NCBI RefSeq assembly: GCF_019203965.1
Contig: NZ_CP076448.1
Span: forward strand, 1,441,001-1,505,000
Length of the DNA: 64,000 nucleotides
Source of the DNA: Elioraea tepida
Lineage (GTDB): Bacteria; Pseudomonadota; Alphaproteobacteria; Acetobacterales; Acetobacteraceae
Reading direction: 5' to 3'
In this document: positions 16,821 through 23,925 of the stretch, in pieces
Position numbering within the stretch: position 1 is the first letter of the stretch
Layout: the number at the start of each line of letters is the position of its first letter
Made by a program: the position numbers and the translations under genes
Notes under the pieces: model-generated
Told to the model about the DNA's origin: nothing
Databases searched by the model: none
What the model saw: the letters and a program-made list of their open reading frames with translations, nothing else

Positions 16821-17615
16821 TCAGGCCCTCGGCGCGGCGCCCGGAGCGCCCGCCGCCGCCGCGACCGCCTGGTCGAGAAGCGACAGCCGCCCGCCATAGG
16901 CGAGGGCGAGGTTCTCGGGTGTGAAGGCCTGGCGCATCGGCCCCGAGGCGATGGCGCGGAGGTTGAGCAGGAGCACGTGGTCAAAATAGTGCGGCGCGGT
17001 GGCGAGGTCGTGATGGACGACGATCACCGTGCGCCCCGAGTCCGCAAGCCGGCGCAGCACCGCGACGATCGCCTTCTCGGTCGCGGCATCCACGCCGGCG
17101 AAGGGCTCGTCCATGAAGTAGAGATCGGCCTTGAGAGCGAGGGCGCGGGCGAGGAACACGCGTTGCTGCTGCCCGCCCGAAAGCTGGCCGATCTGGCGTT
17201 CGGCGAAGTCGGCGAGCCCGACCTCGGCCAGCGCCGCCCGCGCCGCCTCGCGCTCGCGCCGGCCGAGGGGGCGGAGCCAGCCCGCGCGCGGGTAGCAGCC
17301 CATCGCCACCACGTCGAGGGCGGTCGCGGGGAAGTCCCAGTCGACAGAGGCGCGCTGCGGCAGATAGCCGACCCTGCGGCGCACCGCGGCGAGCGGCTGG
17401 CCGAAGATGCGCACCTCGCCCGAGATCCGGGGAACGAGGTCGAGGCAGGCCTTGATCAGCGTGGACTTGCCCGCGCCATTCGGCCCGATCACGGCGACGA
17501 GGCCGGAGGGCGGCGTCGCCCAGCTCACCTCCCACAACACCGGGGCGTCACGGTAGGCCACCGTCAGGTGCCGAACCGAGAGGGCGGGAACCGGGAGGGA
17601 GGCGGGGGTGCTCAT
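16821..17615 (-). CDS. Mn/Zn/Fe ABC importer ATPase
   Basis: 264 residues with Walker A G-P-N-G-A-G-K-S-T near residue 45, Q-loop Y-L-P-Q-R, signature Q-L-S-G-G-Q-Q-Q-R near residue 145, Walker B D-L-Y-F-M-D-E-P-F and the switch histidine V-V-H-H-D-L. The segment V-G-Y-L-P-Q-R-A-S-V-D-W-D-F-P is typical of metal-import ATPases of the TroB/MntB/ZnuC group. Its ATG overlaps the stop of the binding-protein gene (ATGA at 17612-17615) and it precedes the permease-repressor fusion by 9 bp, so the operon is tightly coupled. Confidence 0.95.
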   Translation of the reverse strand: MSTPASLPVPALSVRHLTVAYRDAPVLWEVSWATPPSGLVAVIGPNGAGKSTLIKACLDLVPRISGEVRIFGQPLAAVRRRVGYLPQRASVDWDFPATALDVVAMGCYPRAGWLRPLGRREREAARAALAEVGLADFAERQIGQLSGGQQQRVFLARALALKADLYFMDEPFAGVDAATEKAIVAVLRRLADSGRTVIVVHHDLATAPHYFDHVLLLNLRAIASGPMRQAFTPENLALAYGGRLSLLDQAVAAAAGAPGAAPRA

Positions 17616-18586
17616 CCCGCGAGCCGCCCGCTCATGCCCCTCGCCGGCGCCGTGCCGCCCAGCGCGCGGGCGATCACGGTGGCGTTGTGGTCCATCATCC
17701 CGATATAGGTGCCCTCGTAGGTGCCGGGCGCGCCCATCGCGTCGGAGAAGAGCGCGCCGCCGATGGCGACGCGGTGGCCCCGCGCGGCAGCGCCCTCGAC
17801 CAGCGCGCGGACGTTGCGGTCGTTCACCGAGGTCTCGACGAACACCGCGGGGATGCGGCGGGAGACCAGGAGCTCGACCAGGTCCTGGATGCGGCGAAGC
17901 CCGGCCTCGCCCTGGGTCGAGAGGCCCTGGATGCCCTCGATGGCGATGCCGTAGCGGCGGGAGAAATAGCCGAAGGCGTCATGGGCGGTGACGAGCACCC
18001 GGGCGTGCTCAGGGATCGAGCCGATCACCCGCATCACATAGGCGTCGAGCGACTCGAGGCGCCGGGCAAGGTCGTTGTGGTAGCGGCGGAACGTGCCGGC
18101 GTCGGCCGGGCGGAGGCGCGCGAGCGCGTCGCGGATGCGCTCCGCCGCCTTGGCCCAGAGGGTGACGTCCATCCAGACATGCGGGTCGTCCTTGCCGTCA
18201 TCCTCCTGCAGCAGATGGTCGGCGGCGAGCAGCTCGGTGACGGCGAAGACGGGCTTGCCGCCGCGGGCGAGGCGGACAAACACGTCCGTCATCTGCCCCT
18301 CGAGCAGCAACCCGTTGTAGAACACGGCATCGGCGGCGGAGAGGCGGGCGATGTCGGCCCGCGTCGGCTTGTAGGTGTGGGGATCGACCCCCTCGCCGAG
18401 CAGCGTCTCGGCCTGCACCCGGTCCCCGCCGATCTCGCGGACGAGGTCGCCGATCATGGCGGTGGTTGAGAGCACCCGCGGCGGGCCGGCGCGCTCGGAC
18501 TGCGCCCGCGCGACGCCGGGCGTGGCGAGCAGCGCGGCGGCGCCGGCCAGCAGGGAGCGGCGTTGGACGCTTGAACAGCTGTTCAT
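17612..18586 (-). CDS. metal ABC importer binding protein, TroA/YtgA-like (cluster A-I)
   Basis: 324 residues with an N-terminal twin-Arg-like or Sec signal (Q-R-R-S-L-L-A-G-A-A-A-L, cleavage near A-R-A-Q-S). Metal ligands of the TroA fold are visible: His in G-V-D-P-H-T-Y-K-P, His in D-D-P-H-V-W-M-D, Glu in S-T-Q-G-E-A-G, and Asp in A-L-F-S-D-A-M-G. The H/H/E/D set and the G-T-Y-E-G-T-Y-I-G-M-x-x-H-N motif place it with manganese/zinc/iron carriers such as TroA and YtgA rather than ZnuA, and there is no His-rich loop. It leads the operon. A perfect palindrome TGAACAGCTGTTCA (18572-18585) overlaps its first codons, and a metal-sensing ArsR/SmtB gene is divergent. Confidence 0.94.
   Translation of the reverse strand: MNSCSSVQRRSLLAGAAALLATPGVARAQSERAGPPRVLSTTAMIGDLVREIGGDRVQAETLLGEGVDPHTYKPTRADIARLSAADAVFYNGLLLEGQMTDVFVRLARGGKPVFAVTELLAADHLLQEDDGKDDPHVWMDVTLWAKAAERIRDALARLRPADAGTFRRYHNDLARRLESLDAYVMRVIGSIPEHARVLVTAHDAFGYFSRRYGIAIEGIQGLSTQGEAGLRRIQDLVELLVSRRIPAVFVETSVNDRNVRALVEGAAARGHRVAIGGALFSDAMGAPGTYEGTYIGMMDHNATVIARALGGTAPARGMSGRLAG
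18572..18585. promoter_or_regulatory. SmtB/ArsR-type operator candidate at the importer start codon
   Basis: Perfect 14-bp palindrome TGAACAGCTGTTCA, overlapping the binding-protein ATG. The 6-2-6 arrangement of TGAACA and TGTTCA half-sites is like the operators bound by zinc sensors SmtB, ZiaR and CzrA. A divergent gene encodes a protein with that family's alpha-5 zinc site. Binding is untested. Confidence 0.5.
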
Positions 18587-18691
18587 CTCTACACCTCGTC
18601 AATACCTTGAAAGACGTTGGCTCTTCGCAACGAGATATGGCCGTGCCTGCGGCCGCGCACAAGGCCCCGCTTGCGTTCGGCTCGGTTTGCT

Positions 18692-19060
18692 GTGAGCCTC
18701 TGGGCCGTGTCAGCGAACGGTCGGACGGGTCAGCGGGAGGGCCGCACGCGCGGCGTGGGCGAGGACGAGATCGTCGAGCTCGCCGAGATGTTCCGCCTGA
18801 TGAGCGACCCGACCCGGCTCCGGATCATCCTCGCCTGCCTGACCAAGCCGGTGGCGGTGACGGAGATGGCGCAGGGGCTCGGGCTGTCGGCAAGTCTTGT
18901 GAGCCATCATCTGAGGCTGTTGCGCGCCGCTCGCCTGCTCCAGGCCGACCGGCAGGGACGGCAGGTGTTCTACGTCGTGGGCGACGACCACATCCGTTCG
19001 ATGCTCACCGACATGGTTGACCATGTCGCCGAGGAGGCGGACGAGCCGGACGGCGCCTGA
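18692..19060 (+). CDS. ArsR/SmtB-family metal-sensing repressor with an alpha-5 zinc site
   Basis: About 122 residues. The winged helix is clear: M-F-R-L-M-S-D-P-T-R-L-R-I-I-L-A-C-L, then S-A-S-L-V-S-H-H-L-R-L-L-R-A-A-R-L-L recognition helix, and G-R-Q-V-F-Y-V-V wing. The C-terminal helix fits the D-x-H-x10-H-x-x-E alpha-5 site of SmtB/CzrA (D98, H100, H111, E114, numbered from GTG 18692), which binds zinc or cobalt at the dimer interface. No alpha-3 Cys site is present. The start is uncertain: GTG 18692, 18707 or 18755 are possible. It is divergent from the metal importer across about 105 bp. Classic members are released by zinc and so control efflux; how this one acts on an importer is open. 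Confidence 0.88.
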   Translation: MSLWAVSANGRTGQREGRTRGVGEDEIVELAEMFRLMSDPTRLRIILACLTKPVAVTEMAQGLGLSASLVSHHLRLLRAARLLQADRQGRQVFYVVGDDHIRSMLTDMVDHVAEEADEPDGA

Positions 19061-19067
19061 GACGTGC

Positions 19068-19274
19068 TCAGCTGGGCTTTCGGGCCGACTGCGTGCGGGT
19101 GCTCATCCGAAGCGGCAGCGCCTCACGCCGGGGCTGCCTGCGCAGGCGCTGCGCCGTCTCGGCGATCACCTCTGCGGCGATCGCCGTCACCACCTCGCGG
19201 ACCTTCGCGCGAGACACCTTGCCCTTGGCGGCGCCCCGCCCGGCGGCGCCGCCCTCTCCCCTTTTCTTTGCCAT
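19068..19274 (-). CDS. small basic protein of unknown function
   Basis: A 68-residue frame starting M-A-K-K-R-G-E-G-G, rich in Lys and Arg, with one predicted amphipathic helix (V-R-E-V-V-T-A-I-A-A-E-V-I-A-E-T) and a basic tail. I recognise no family. CAGG just before ATG 19274 is a weak ribosome binding site. It lies 7 bp from the convergent ArsR gene and 73 bp after the CHAP protein gene, on the same strand as the latter. The helix content and the gene-sized gap it fills support a real gene, but chance cannot be excluded at this G+C content. Confidence 0.4.
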   Translation of the reverse strand: MAKKRGEGGAAGRGAAKGKVSRAKVREVVTAIAAEVIAETAQRLRRQPRREALPLRMSTRTQSARKPS

Positions 19275-19347
19275 CCTGAAAACCCGGCAGACCTGACTGT
19301 GGCGGATATAGGGCGGCTCCGCGCGCTTGCTAGGGGAAAGCAGCCCG

Positions 19348-19896
19348 TCACAGCGTTCCGGCCGCAAGCCGCGCCGCGACGGGAACGCGGGCGGCGAGCT
19401 CCGCCGGGTCTGCGGGGCGTGGCGGGAGGATGAAGCCCCAGGCCGGGAACACCGTGACCCCGAGCGTCCCCGAGGCGGGGTGCCAGACACGCACCGAAGA
19501 CCAGTCGTTCCGCGGCGAGACATCGACCACGCTCTGGTCCTCGGCCACCTGCCCGCGCGCGCTGCCGCTTGCCCAGTTGGCATGGGTGACGCGGATCTCG
19601 CGCGGGCCGACGGTGCGCACGACCACGGCGAGATGCCCCTGCGGGAGGCGCGCGCTGCGCCGGAACACGAGCACCGCTCCGGGCACCGGAACCGTGCCGC
19701 GCCGGTAGCGCGGCGCCGCCGCGTGCCACCACAGATGCGCATCCCCCGCAAGCGCGATCCCGGACAGCGCGCGCGCGAAGGGAACGCAGGAGATGCCGGC
19801 GGGAAGCGGCGCGGCGGCGGCCTCGGACGGCTCGCGCGGGCGCTGGGCGCAGCCCGCGGCCGAAAGAAGCAGAAGGAGACGGCGTCTCTGCAGCAT
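19348..19896 (-). CDS. CHAP-domain (NlpC/P60-like amidase) lipoprotein
   Basis: 182 residues. The N-terminus L-L-L-L-L-S-A-A-G-C has a lipobox, so the protein is probably anchored in the periplasmic membrane leaflet. The CHAP core follows: I-S-C-V-P-F-A-R with the catalytic Cys near residue 37, W-W-H-A-A, a G-A-V-L-V-F strand, G-H-L-A-V-V with the catalytic His, and a later V-T-H-A-N-W with the Asn. CHAP enzymes cut amide bonds in peptidoglycan peptides or glutathionyl-spermidine. It is 51 bp from the end of the HMG-CoA-lyase-type gene's stop codon on the same strand but functionally unrelated to it. Confidence 0.85.
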   Translation of the reverse strand: MLQRRRLLLLLSAAGCAQRPREPSEAAAAPLPAGISCVPFARALSGIALAGDAHLWWHAAAPRYRRGTVPVPGAVLVFRRSARLPQGHLAVVVRTVGPREIRVTHANWASGSARGQVAEDQSVVDVSPRNDWSSVRVWHPASGTLGVTVFPAWGFILPPRPADPAELAARVPVAARLAAGTL

Positions 19897-19947
19897 CGGC
19901 TCCGACGGCGTGGTGGCGGGCCAGGCCGAGCCGCGGCAAGCGGCGGC

Positions 19948-20859
19948 TCACGCCGCTTCCCGGGCGGCCCTCACATGGCGCAGATGGCCCGACGCCGCGC
20001 CGTCACCAGCAAGACGCGCGGCGAGATCCGCCGCCTCAAGCAGCTTCGGCCAGACGACTCCCGTCTCGACCCCGAGGCGCCGGAACAGCCACACGACATC
20101 CTCGGTCGCGACATTGCCCGAAGCGCCCGGAGCGAAGGGGCAGCCGCCGATCCCTCCGGCGGCGGCATCGATCACCCGCACCCCTGCCTCGAACGCGGCG
20201 GTGACGTTGGCGATGCCGAGATTGTAGGTGTCGTGGCCGTGGAAGGCGAAGCGGGCGCTCTCGCCGAACCGGGCGATCGCCTCGCCGAACAGGGCGCGGA
20301 CCTCGCTCGGCGCGGCGTTGCCGGTGGTGTCGGCAAGCCCGATGGTGAGGCCGGGGCGGAGCGCGACCACGCGCTCGATCAGCGCGAGCACGCGCTCGCG
20401 CGGCACCACGCCCTCGAACGGGCAGTGGAACGCGCAGGAGAAGCTCCAGCGCAGCGCCGGCCCCTCCGCCGGCAGGCCGGCGACGATATCGGCAAGCTCG
20501 GCGAAGCTCTCCTCGACCGAGCGGTTGAGGTTCGCGCGGTTGTGCCCCTCGGTCGCGCTCATCACGAGGCCGAGCTTGCGCGCCCCGGCGGCGAGCGCGC
20601 GCTCGACCCCCTTCCGGTTCGGCACGAGAACGGAGGGGATGATCCCCGGTATGGCATTGGCGGCGGCGAGCACCTCCGCCGCGTCGGCGAGCTGGGGAAC
20701 CGCCTTCGGCGAGACGAAGCTCGTGGCCTCGATCTCGACGAGGCCGGCCCCGGCAAGCGCGCGAACGAGCGCGATCTTGTCCGCGGTCGGCACGACGCCG
20801 CAGGCGGCCTGCAGCCCGTCGCGCGGCGCCACCTCGACGATGGTCACGTGATCGGTCAT
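19948..20859 (-). CDS. hydroxymethylglutaryl-CoA lyase family enzyme
   Basis: 303 residues of the HMG-CoA lyase/DRE-TIM metallolyase family. V-A-P-R-D-G-L-Q (catalytic Arg and metal-binding Asp) lies near residue 12, S-F-V-S-P-K-A-V-P-Q-L-A-D near residue 50, A-F-H-C-P-F-E-G (in place of the usual S-C-x-x-G-C-P), D-T-T-G-N-A near residue 200, and the metal-site H-G-H-D-T-Y-N-L. The final G-G-x-G-G-C-P-F-A-P-G-A-S-G-N loop with the catalytic Cys is intact. It cleaves HMG-CoA to acetyl-CoA and acetoacetate, or a related hydroxyacyl-CoA. Its ATG overlaps the stop of the CoA-transferase gene (ATGA), so the pair probably acts on one pathway: a CoA donor step then cleavage. Confidence 0.92.
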   Translation of the reverse strand: MTDHVTIVEVAPRDGLQAACGVVPTADKIALVRALAGAGLVEIEATSFVSPKAVPQLADAAEVLAAANAIPGIIPSVLVPNRKGVERALAAGARKLGLVMSATEGHNRANLNRSVEESFAELADIVAGLPAEGPALRWSFSCAFHCPFEGVVPRERVLALIERVVALRPGLTIGLADTTGNAAPSEVRALFGEAIARFGESARFAFHGHDTYNLGIANVTAAFEAGVRVIDAAAGGIGGCPFAPGASGNVATEDVVWLFRRLGVETGVVWPKLLEAADLAARLAGDGAASGHLRHVRAAREAA

Positions 20860-22106
20860 CGCACCACCTCCTCCCCTCGCTCCTCGCCCCGAGCCGCGCG
20901 CGCCGCCTCCGCGTCGAGCCCGGCGAGCGTCTCGAGAACGAGAGCGTTGTGTGCGCCGACGGCCGGTCCCGTCCAGCCCACGACCGTCTCCGGCGGATGG
21001 CCGGAGACGTGCACCGCGGGCCCCGGGTGCAGCACGCGGCCGAGCAGCGGGTCCTCGACCTCCTGGACAGCGCGTCGGGCGCGGAAATGCGGGTCCTCGG
21101 CGCAATCGCGGATGGTGTAGAGGCGGCAGGCCGGCACCTCGGCCTGCTCGAGCAGACGCTCGGCCGCGAGCGCGTCATGACGCCGCGTCCACGCCGCGAT
21201 CGCGGCATCGAGCTCGGCCACGTGGGCGCAGCGTCCGGCATTGGTGGCAAGACGCGGGTCCTCGGCGAGGTCGTCTCGGCCGATCAATGCCATCAGCCGG
21301 CGGAAGATCGGGTCGGAGTTGCCGGCGATCACGATCCAGCCGCCATCCGCCGTGGGGTAGGTGTTGGTCGGCGCAGCGGTGGGGATCGCCTCCCCGGCCG
21401 GGTGGCGCACCCGGCCGAACAGGCCGTATTCGGGCAGCATCCCCTCCATCAGCGAGAACACGCTCTCGACGAGGCTCACGTCGAGCACCGCCCCCTCGCC
21501 CGTGCCTCGGCCGTCCCGCCGCCAGCAGGCGGCGAGCAGGCCGATCGCGGCATAGAGGCCGGCGAGGTCGTCGGCGATCGAGACGCCGCAGCGCGGCGGC
21601 GGCAGGTCGCTCGCCCCGGGCGGGTGGCCGGTGAGGTGGCGCAATCCCCCCATCGCCTCGCCGATCGCGCCGAAGGCGGGCTTGTCGCGATAGGGGCCGT
21701 CCTGGCCGAAGCCCGAGATCCGCGCGATCACGAGCCGCGGGTTGAGCGCGCGCAACGCCTCGGGCCCAAGGCCGAGACGCTCCAGCGTGCCGGGCCGGAA
21801 GTTCTCGACCAGCACGTCCGCCCGGGCCGCGAGCCGGCGCACCGCCTCCCGTCCCTCCGCCCGCTTGAGATCGACCTCGGCGCACAGCTTGTTCCGGCCA
21901 TGGATCGACCACCAGACCGAGTTGCCCCCGACCGACGCGCCCCAGCCCCGGAACGGGTCGCCGCCGGGCGGCTCGAGCTTCACCACCTCGGCGCCAAGAT
22001 CGGCGAGGATGCGCGTGCAGAACGGCCCGGCGATGTAGTGGCCGAGTTCGAGCACGCGCAGGCCGGCGAGCGGCCCGCGCGGCGTTTCGGCAGGCGAGAG
22101 GTCCAT
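20856..22106 (-). CDS. CaiB/BaiF class III CoA transferase
   Basis: 416 residues opening with G-P-L-A-G-L-R-V-L-E-L-G-H-Y-I-A-G-P-F, the standard family N-terminus, then L-A-D-L-G-A-E-V-V-K-L-E-P-P-G-G-D, R-N-K-L-C-A-E-V-D-L-K, D-V-L-V-E-N-F-R-P-G and I-S-G-F-G-Q-D-G-P-Y. The expected catalytic Asp is in the E-A-x-x-G-L/D-D-L-A-G region (A-D-D-L-A-G-L-Y). These enzymes move CoA between carboxylic acids. It overlaps the HMG-CoA-lyase-type gene; together they could activate and cleave an acid such as itaconate/citramalate or a leucine-pathway intermediate. Substrate not determinable. The promoter must lie in the 22107-22448 region. Confidence 0.93.
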   Translation of the reverse strand: MDLSPAETPRGPLAGLRVLELGHYIAGPFCTRILADLGAEVVKLEPPGGDPFRGWGASVGGNSVWWSIHGRNKLCAEVDLKRAEGREAVRRLAARADVLVENFRPGTLERLGLGPEALRALNPRLVIARISGFGQDGPYRDKPAFGAIGEAMGGLRHLTGHPPGASDLPPPRCGVSIADDLAGLYAAIGLLAACWRRDGRGTGEGAVLDVSLVESVFSLMEGMLPEYGLFGRVRHPAGEAIPTAAPTNTYPTADGGWIVIAGNSDPIFRRLMALIGRDDLAEDPRLATNAGRCAHVAELDAAIAAWTRRHDALAAERLLEQAEVPACRLYTIRDCAEDPHFRARRAVQEVEDPLLGRVLHPGPAVHVSGHPPETVVGWTGPAVGAHNALVLETLAGLDAEAARAARGEERGEEVVR

Positions 22107-22188
22107 CCTTCCCCCGTGCGGCTGACCGCTGTCACCCGGTCCAGAACCGCTGCCGGATGATCACACCCCGCGGCACCTGGCGATCACA

Positions 22189-22217
22189 TTGTCGTGAGCA
22201 CATCGGAGGGATACAAC
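22189..22217 (+). promoter_or_regulatory. putative promoter of a small RNA
   Basis: TTGTCG at 22189-22194, 17-bp spacer and TACAAC at 22212-22217, a moderate match to the sigma-70 consensus. It lies just before the tandem GANTC-containing repeats and about 210 bp upstream of the terminator. Speculative. Confidence 0.3.
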
Positions 22218-22220
22218 CTT

Positions 22221-22246
22221 TCCGCGAATCGCCTCCGCGAATCGCC
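22221..22246. repeat. tandem 13-bp direct repeat with two GANTC sites
   Basis: TCCGCGAATCGCC occurs twice without a gap (22221-22233, 22234-22246). Each copy holds GAATC, a CcrM methylation target, 13 bp apart. gcrA, whose product acts at methylated GANTC promoters, is elsewhere in this window. Confidence 0.85.
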
Positions 22247-22433
22247 TTGTTCGGTTGTGCAACCTATGATTAATCATTCGCGGGTATGTTGCCCAGTGAG
22301 GAACGGCGCGGTGCCGATCCTCGTCTCTCCCGGATGTCGCCGGCACGGTCCCGCCGGCGCGCGCGCCGATCCCCCCCCGGTCAGGCGCGTGAAGCCTCGG
22401 GGCGGGAAGCGCAAGCCTCCCGCCCCCTTTTTT
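22224..22433 (+). ncRNA. candidate small RNA ending at an intrinsic terminator
   Basis: About 210 nt between a possible promoter (22189-22217) and a strong U-tailed terminator on the plus strand, with no plus-strand gene upstream that would need that terminator: the next upstream gene is on the minus strand. The transcript could fold into GC-rich hairpins (GGCGCGCGCGCC near 22350) and includes a 12-bp palindrome. It does not match 6S, SRP or tmRNA signatures I know. Existence and ends are inference. Confidence 0.4.
22399..22433 (+). terminator. intrinsic terminator on the plus strand
   Basis: 9-bp perfect stem, GGGGCGGGA (22399-22407) with TCCCGCCCC (22418-22426), 10-nt loop, then six T residues at 22428-22433. 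On the minus strand the hairpin is preceded rather than followed by the tract, so it does not look like the terminator of the histidine kinase gene. Confidence 0.8.
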
Positions 22434-22448
22434 CGTCACCCCCCGCGA

Positions 22449-23918
22449 TCAGGCGGCGCGTGCCGCCGGCCTCGACTCCGACACGGGAGCCGAGGGGACA
22501 CGCTCCGCCACGAAGGGCGGTTCCGGCGCCGGCAGAACCATGGTCGCGCGCAGGCCGGGGCAGGCGTCCTCGAGCAGGAGCGACCCGCCATGGAGCTGCG
22601 CCACCGCCTGCACGAGCGCGAGGCCGAGCCCCGAGCCGGGGGTGCCGCGGCTCGCCTCGGCGCGGTAGAACCGCTCCACCACGCGGGCACGCTCCGGCTC
22701 CGGGATGCCGGGACCGGTGTCCGAGACGACCACTCTCACCTCCGCCCCGCGACGCTCCGCCGCGAGCGTCACCCTCCCTCCCGCCGGGGTGAACTTGATG
22801 GCGTTGTCGAGCAGGTTCGCCGCCGCCTGGAGCAGCATGTCGCGGTCGCCCACGAGTGGCAGCGAGCGCGGCAGCTCGACCGCGAAGGCGATTGCCCGCT
22901 CGTCCGCCGCCGCGCCGTAGAGATCGGCCGCGTCCGCGAGAACGGTGGCGGCGTCGAAGGCGGCGAAGGCGGACCGGCGCGCCCCCGCCTCGATCTCGGC
23001 GATCCGCAAGAGCGCCTGGAACACGCCGATGATCCCGTCGAGCTCGACGATGCCGCGCTCGACCGCGGCGCGCAGGCTCGCCGGGTCGCCGGCGCCGAGG
23101 CTCTCCTCGAGCCGGCCGCGCAGCCGCGCGAGCGGCGTGCGCAGATCGTGCGCGATCGCGTTCGACACCTCGCGCACGCCGTCCATGAGCACGCCGATCC
23201 GATCGAGCATCGCATTCAGCGTCTCGGCCAGCCGGTCGAAGTCATCATCCGCTCCCGAGAGCGGCACGCGGTGGCTGAGATCGCCCTGGCCGATCGCGCG
23301 TGCCGTCACCGCCACCGGCGCGAGCCGCGATTGCAGAAGCCGGCGCACGAGCACGCCGCCGATCCCGCCAAGCAGAACCGCGAGCGCGCTGCCGTAGAGA
23401 ACCGCATCGGCGACGAGCTCGCGCAGCTCGAGCTTCTGCTTCACGTCCCGCCCCGCGATCAGCCGCATGCCGTCGGGCAGGGCGAGCGTGTAGATCCTCC
23501 CCACGGTCGGCTGGCCCGCGCGCACGAGCGGCAGCTCGTACCAGGCGTCCTCGGCGGTCGCCTCCGGCGGCCAGCGATCGAGATTGCCGGCGACGATCCG
23601 CCCCGCCCGGTCGGCCAGGAGATAGATCTCCTCGTCCTCGGCGTCCTCCGCGAGGCGCTGCTCGATCGCGCGCGCGAGCCCCGCCCATTCCCCGGCACGC
23701 CAACGCGCCGAAAGGATCAGCACATCGGCGCGGATCGCCTGGTCGGTCTGCCGGTTGAGGTAGCCCGCGGTGCTCCACCAGAAGAAGCCGCCGAGGGCGA
23801 GCGCCGAGGCGACGAGCAGCGCGGCATGCAGGGCGGCGAGCTTGAAGCCCGTGGAGCGCAGGAGCTTGACGACGGGGCGCTCCGGCAGGCCGGGCGGCAG
23901 GGGAGAGGCGCGCGCCAT
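22449..23918 (-). CDS. sensor histidine kinase
   Basis: 489 residues. Membrane helix 1 at about 25-50, a roughly 110-residue periplasmic sensor with acidic stretches, helix 2 at about 170-192, HAMP to about 245, and a HisKA dimerisation domain with the phosphoacceptor in V-S-N-A-I-A-H-D-L-R-T-P-L (His257). The catalytic domain has N-L-L-D-N-A-I-K-F-T-P (N box), D-T-G-P-G-I-P (G1) and G-S-G-L-G-L-A-L-V (G2). It is downstream of its response regulator with 7 bp between. The architecture is that of EnvZ/QseC-type and metal-responsive kinases. Signal unknown. Confidence 0.95.
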   Translation of the reverse strand: MARASPLPPGLPERPVVKLLRSTGFKLAALHAALLVASALALGGFFWWSTAGYLNRQTDQAIRADVLILSARWRAGEWAGLARAIEQRLAEDAEDEEIYLLADRAGRIVAGNLDRWPPEATAEDAWYELPLVRAGQPTVGRIYTLALPDGMRLIAGRDVKQKLELRELVADAVLYGSALAVLLGGIGGVLVRRLLQSRLAPVAVTARAIGQGDLSHRVPLSGADDDFDRLAETLNAMLDRIGVLMDGVREVSNAIAHDLRTPLARLRGRLEESLGAGDPASLRAAVERGIVELDGIIGVFQALLRIAEIEAGARRSAFAAFDAATVLADAADLYGAAADERAIAFAVELPRSLPLVGDRDMLLQAAANLLDNAIKFTPAGGRVTLAAERRGAEVRVVVSDTGPGIPEPERARVVERFYRAEASRGTPGSGLGLALVQAVAQLHGGSLLLEDACPGLRATMVLPAPEPPFVAERVPSAPVSESRPAARAA

Positions 23919-23925
23919 CGCCGGC

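Larger units (their letters stand above)
22107..22448. other. intergenic region with regulatory and RNA signals
   Basis: About 340 bp between the divergent CoA-transferase operon and the end of the histidine kinase gene. It holds a tandem 13-bp repeat with two GANTC sites (22221-22246), a GGTTG-CAACC inverted repeat, a 12-bp palindrome ATGATTAATCAT (22266-22277) and a plus-strand intrinsic terminator (22399-22433). No convincing protein-coding frame: a 92-residue minus-strand frame there has no recognisable features. Confidence 0.6.

Noticed and set aside
22161-22439. 92-residue minus-strand frame in the 22107-22448 intergenic region
   Set aside because: Basic, low-complexity composition, no domain; it runs through the terminator hairpin and the GANTC repeats.
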